A DNA stretch of 41,156 bases. Source: Armatimonadota bacterium. Lineage in GTDB: Bacteria; Armatimonadota; UBA5829; DSUL01. The notes below the pieces were generated by a model that worked only from the letters and a program-made list of their open reading frames with translations, did no database searches and was not told where the DNA came from. Positions 40,218 through 41,156 of this stretch are shown here, piece after piece (positions within the stretch are counted from its first letter, which is position 1; each line of letters begins with the position of its first letter). Both the position numbers and the translations under genes were made by a program. The stretch is from assembly GCA_020846715.1 (NCBI GenBank), contig JADLDK010000052.1:1-41156 (forward strand). The letters run 5' to 3'.

Positions 40218-40505
40218 TCACCGTCCAAGCCGGAAAAGGTAGATGCTGATTCGAGACAGGACCACGTCCCATACGTACAAGTAGACCGCGACAAAGATGA
40301 TGACTGCCAGGGTGGCAATCGTCAACTGCCGGATCTGCAGCCAGCTTGGCCAGGTCGCGCGCTTGGTTTCAGCCCAGGATTCCTTGAAGTACGTCAGAGT
40401 CTGCTGGATGATCGACGGCTGTCGCCCCTTAGCGGACGGCGTCTTACCTCCACCACCGCCAGCCGGGTTCTTGCCACCGCTTGCTTTCGTTACCGTCGAT
40501 GCCAT
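40218..40505 (-). CDS. secE: Preprotein translocase subunit SecE
   Basis: Small clamp of the SecYEG channel in the inner membrane. A Gly/Pro-rich N-terminal tail is followed by the conserved amphipathic helix FKESWAETKRATWPSW and one transmembrane helix (LAVIIFVAVYLYVWDVVL). This is the single-helix form common outside gamma-proteobacteria. I list the ATG at 40505. A GTG nine codons upstream (40532) is also possible, since neither has a well-placed ribosome site. It lies between tRNA-Trp and nusG. Confidence 0.9.
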   Translation of the reverse strand: MASTVTKASGGKNPAGGGGGKTPSAKGRQPSIIQQTLTYFKESWAETKRATWPSWLQIRQLTIATLAVIIFVAVYLYVWDVVLSRISIYLFRLGR

Positions 40506-40629
40506 ATCTTCATTCGTCCTGAATACCTCCACCTCAGGGTGAAGGACTAATAGTGTGAAGTCATTACTGGAAATCAGGCATCCTCAGCGAAAAGGCCCGG
40601 CTTTCCAGTTGCGGATTCTCCATGTAAAA

Positions 40630-40705
40630 TGGCAGGCCCTGCCGGATTCGAACCGACGACATCTGGTTTTGGAGACCAGCGCTCTACCAGCTGAGCTAAG
40701 GGCCT
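40630..40705 (-). tRNA. tRNA-Trp(CCA)
   Basis: A 76-nt cloverleaf on the minus strand. The acceptor stem AGGCCCT/AGGGCCT is perfect. The D arm is AGCTCAGCTGGTAGAGC, the anticodon loop CTCCAAA carries anticodon CCA, and the T loop is GGTTCGAATCC. The discriminator is G and the 3' CCA is encoded. Position between rpmG and secE is the common bacterial arrangement. Confidence 0.97.
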
Positions 40706-40755
40706 ACGCCGCGCGCCAGGGTGAAAACAGTGTTCCACAACCCGGCGCACCACCG

Positions 40756-40917
40756 TTATTTTGCCTCGCGGTGAAGCTGATGGGTACGGCAGCGCGGACA
40801 GTACTTCTTCAGTTCCAGGCGCTCCGTCGTTTTTCTTCTGTTCTTGCTGGTCGCATAGTTTCTAGACTTGCACTCGGTGCAAGCCATAGTCACAACGACT
40901 CTGACATCTGTTGCCAA
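40756..40917 (-). CDS. rpmG: 50S ribosomal protein L33
   Basis: Small zinc-ribbon ribosomal protein of 53 residues. The sequence has [17 protein letters not shown], then [14 protein letters not shown], ending LHREAK. Both CxxC pairs are kept (C+ zinc-binding form). The start is TTG at 40917, which gives the expected N terminus MATDVRVVV and has GGAGAA about 8 nt upstream. An internal ATG ten codons later would remove the first strand. It lies between tuf and tRNA-Trp. Confidence 0.92.
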   Translation of the reverse strand: MATDVRVVVTMACTECKSRNYATSKNRRKTTERLELKKYCPRCRTHQLHREAK

Positions 40918-40945
40918 TGAATTGTTCTCCGAGGAGTTTCGGGTT

Positions 40946-40976
40946 GCGGGAGGCGGTGTCGGTTACCACCTCCCGC
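40946..40976 (-). other. Hairpin between tuf and rpmG
   Basis: An 8-bp stem (40946-40953 with 40969-40976) extended by three more pairs after one mismatch. The minus-strand side has no T run, so it is more likely a processing or stabilising hairpin than an intrinsic terminator. Confidence 0.4.
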
Positions 40977-40986
40977 ACAGCCCCGT

Positions 40987-41156
40987 TTACTCCAGAATTT
41001 TCGAGATGACTCCGGCGCCGACGGTATGACCGCCTTCACGGATGGCGAAGCGCAAACCCTCCTCCATCGCAATCGGAACGATAAGCTCCGCGCCAATGTG
41101 AATGTTGTCGCCAGGCATCACCATCTCAACACCCTCAGCAAGCTCCACTGAACCCG
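40987..41156 (-). CDS. tuf: Elongation factor Tu, C-terminal end (runs off the window)
   Basis: Only the last 55 or so residues are in the window. They read as the third barrel domain of EF-Tu: [18 protein letters not shown], then [20 protein letters not shown] and the end ISKILE before TAA. EF-Tu carries aminoacyl-tRNA to the ribosome. Its place at the head of the rpmG-tRNA-Trp-secE-nusG block is the usual one. Confidence 0.95.
   Translation of the reverse strand, partial: GSVELAEGVEMVMPGDNIHIGAELIVPIAMEEGLRFAIREGGHTVGAGVISKILE

Noticed and set aside
1..41156. CRISPR arrays, insertion sequences, integrases or phage genes
   Set aside because: No direct-repeat array, transposase or integrase motifs were seen; the tRNA-Trp gene shows no duplicated 3' end.

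Overview
This is a moderately GC-rich bacterial chromosome segment of 41 kb holding about 37 protein genes, one tRNA and no mobile element. The mix suggests an environmental polysaccharide degrader of the Armatimonadota or the Planctomycetes/Verrucomicrobia sphere. Pointers are a PEP-CTERM protein, a Tat-exported Gfo/Idh/MocA oxidoreductase next to a TIM-barrel sugar isomerase, a DUF1080 protein, several secreted beta-propellers, a reaction-centre-type c cytochrome and a GHMP kinase/UDPGP fusion. Armatimonadota is my best guess, but it rests on family content and I could not test it with a tree. TTG and GTG starts are very common here.

Layout. 1-9100: an MFS exporter, a secreted secretin-N-domain-like protein, a two-gene sugar-nucleotide operon (GalU-like protein then the 1111-residue kinase-nucleotidyltransferase), a diheme cytochrome and a secreted propeller. 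9100-19000: housekeeping. This holds a zinc-ribbon coiled-coil membrane protein, mutL, the operon pyrE-HAD phosphatase-P-loop kinase, rimI-tsaD, a GT39-like membrane protein, ruvC, rlmH and an AAC(6')-like acetyltransferase. 19000-36900: mostly accessory carbohydrate and envelope genes. In order these are the oxidoreductase and isomerase, a copper-chaperone-like HMA protein, the PEP-CTERM protein, a CBM9/PDZ protein overlapping cfa, a polysaccharide deacetylase, the tight operon propeller-nitrilase-enolase superfamily, an L,D-transpeptidase, a 907-residue multidomain glycosidase, a BNR-4 propeller and the DUF1080 protein. 36900-41156: the classic minus-strand translation block tuf-rpmG-tRNA-Trp-secE-nusG-rplK-rplA-(L10 leader)-rplJ-rplL with a clear final terminator.

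How the genes fit together. The secreted glycosidase, propellers and DUF1080 protein look like extracellular or periplasmic glycan processing. The oxidoreductase, isomerase and enolase/nitrilase operon look like downstream catabolism, although no transporter or regulator is adjacent to tie them to a named sugar. The most unusual observations are four. The CBM9/PDZ gene has no ATG, GTG or TTG available for its signal peptide. The propeller-nitrilase-enolase operon has no assigned pathway. The kinase/UDPGP fusion is translationally coupled to a GalU-like enzyme. The BNR-4 gene is preceded by a terminator-containing leader with competing pairings.
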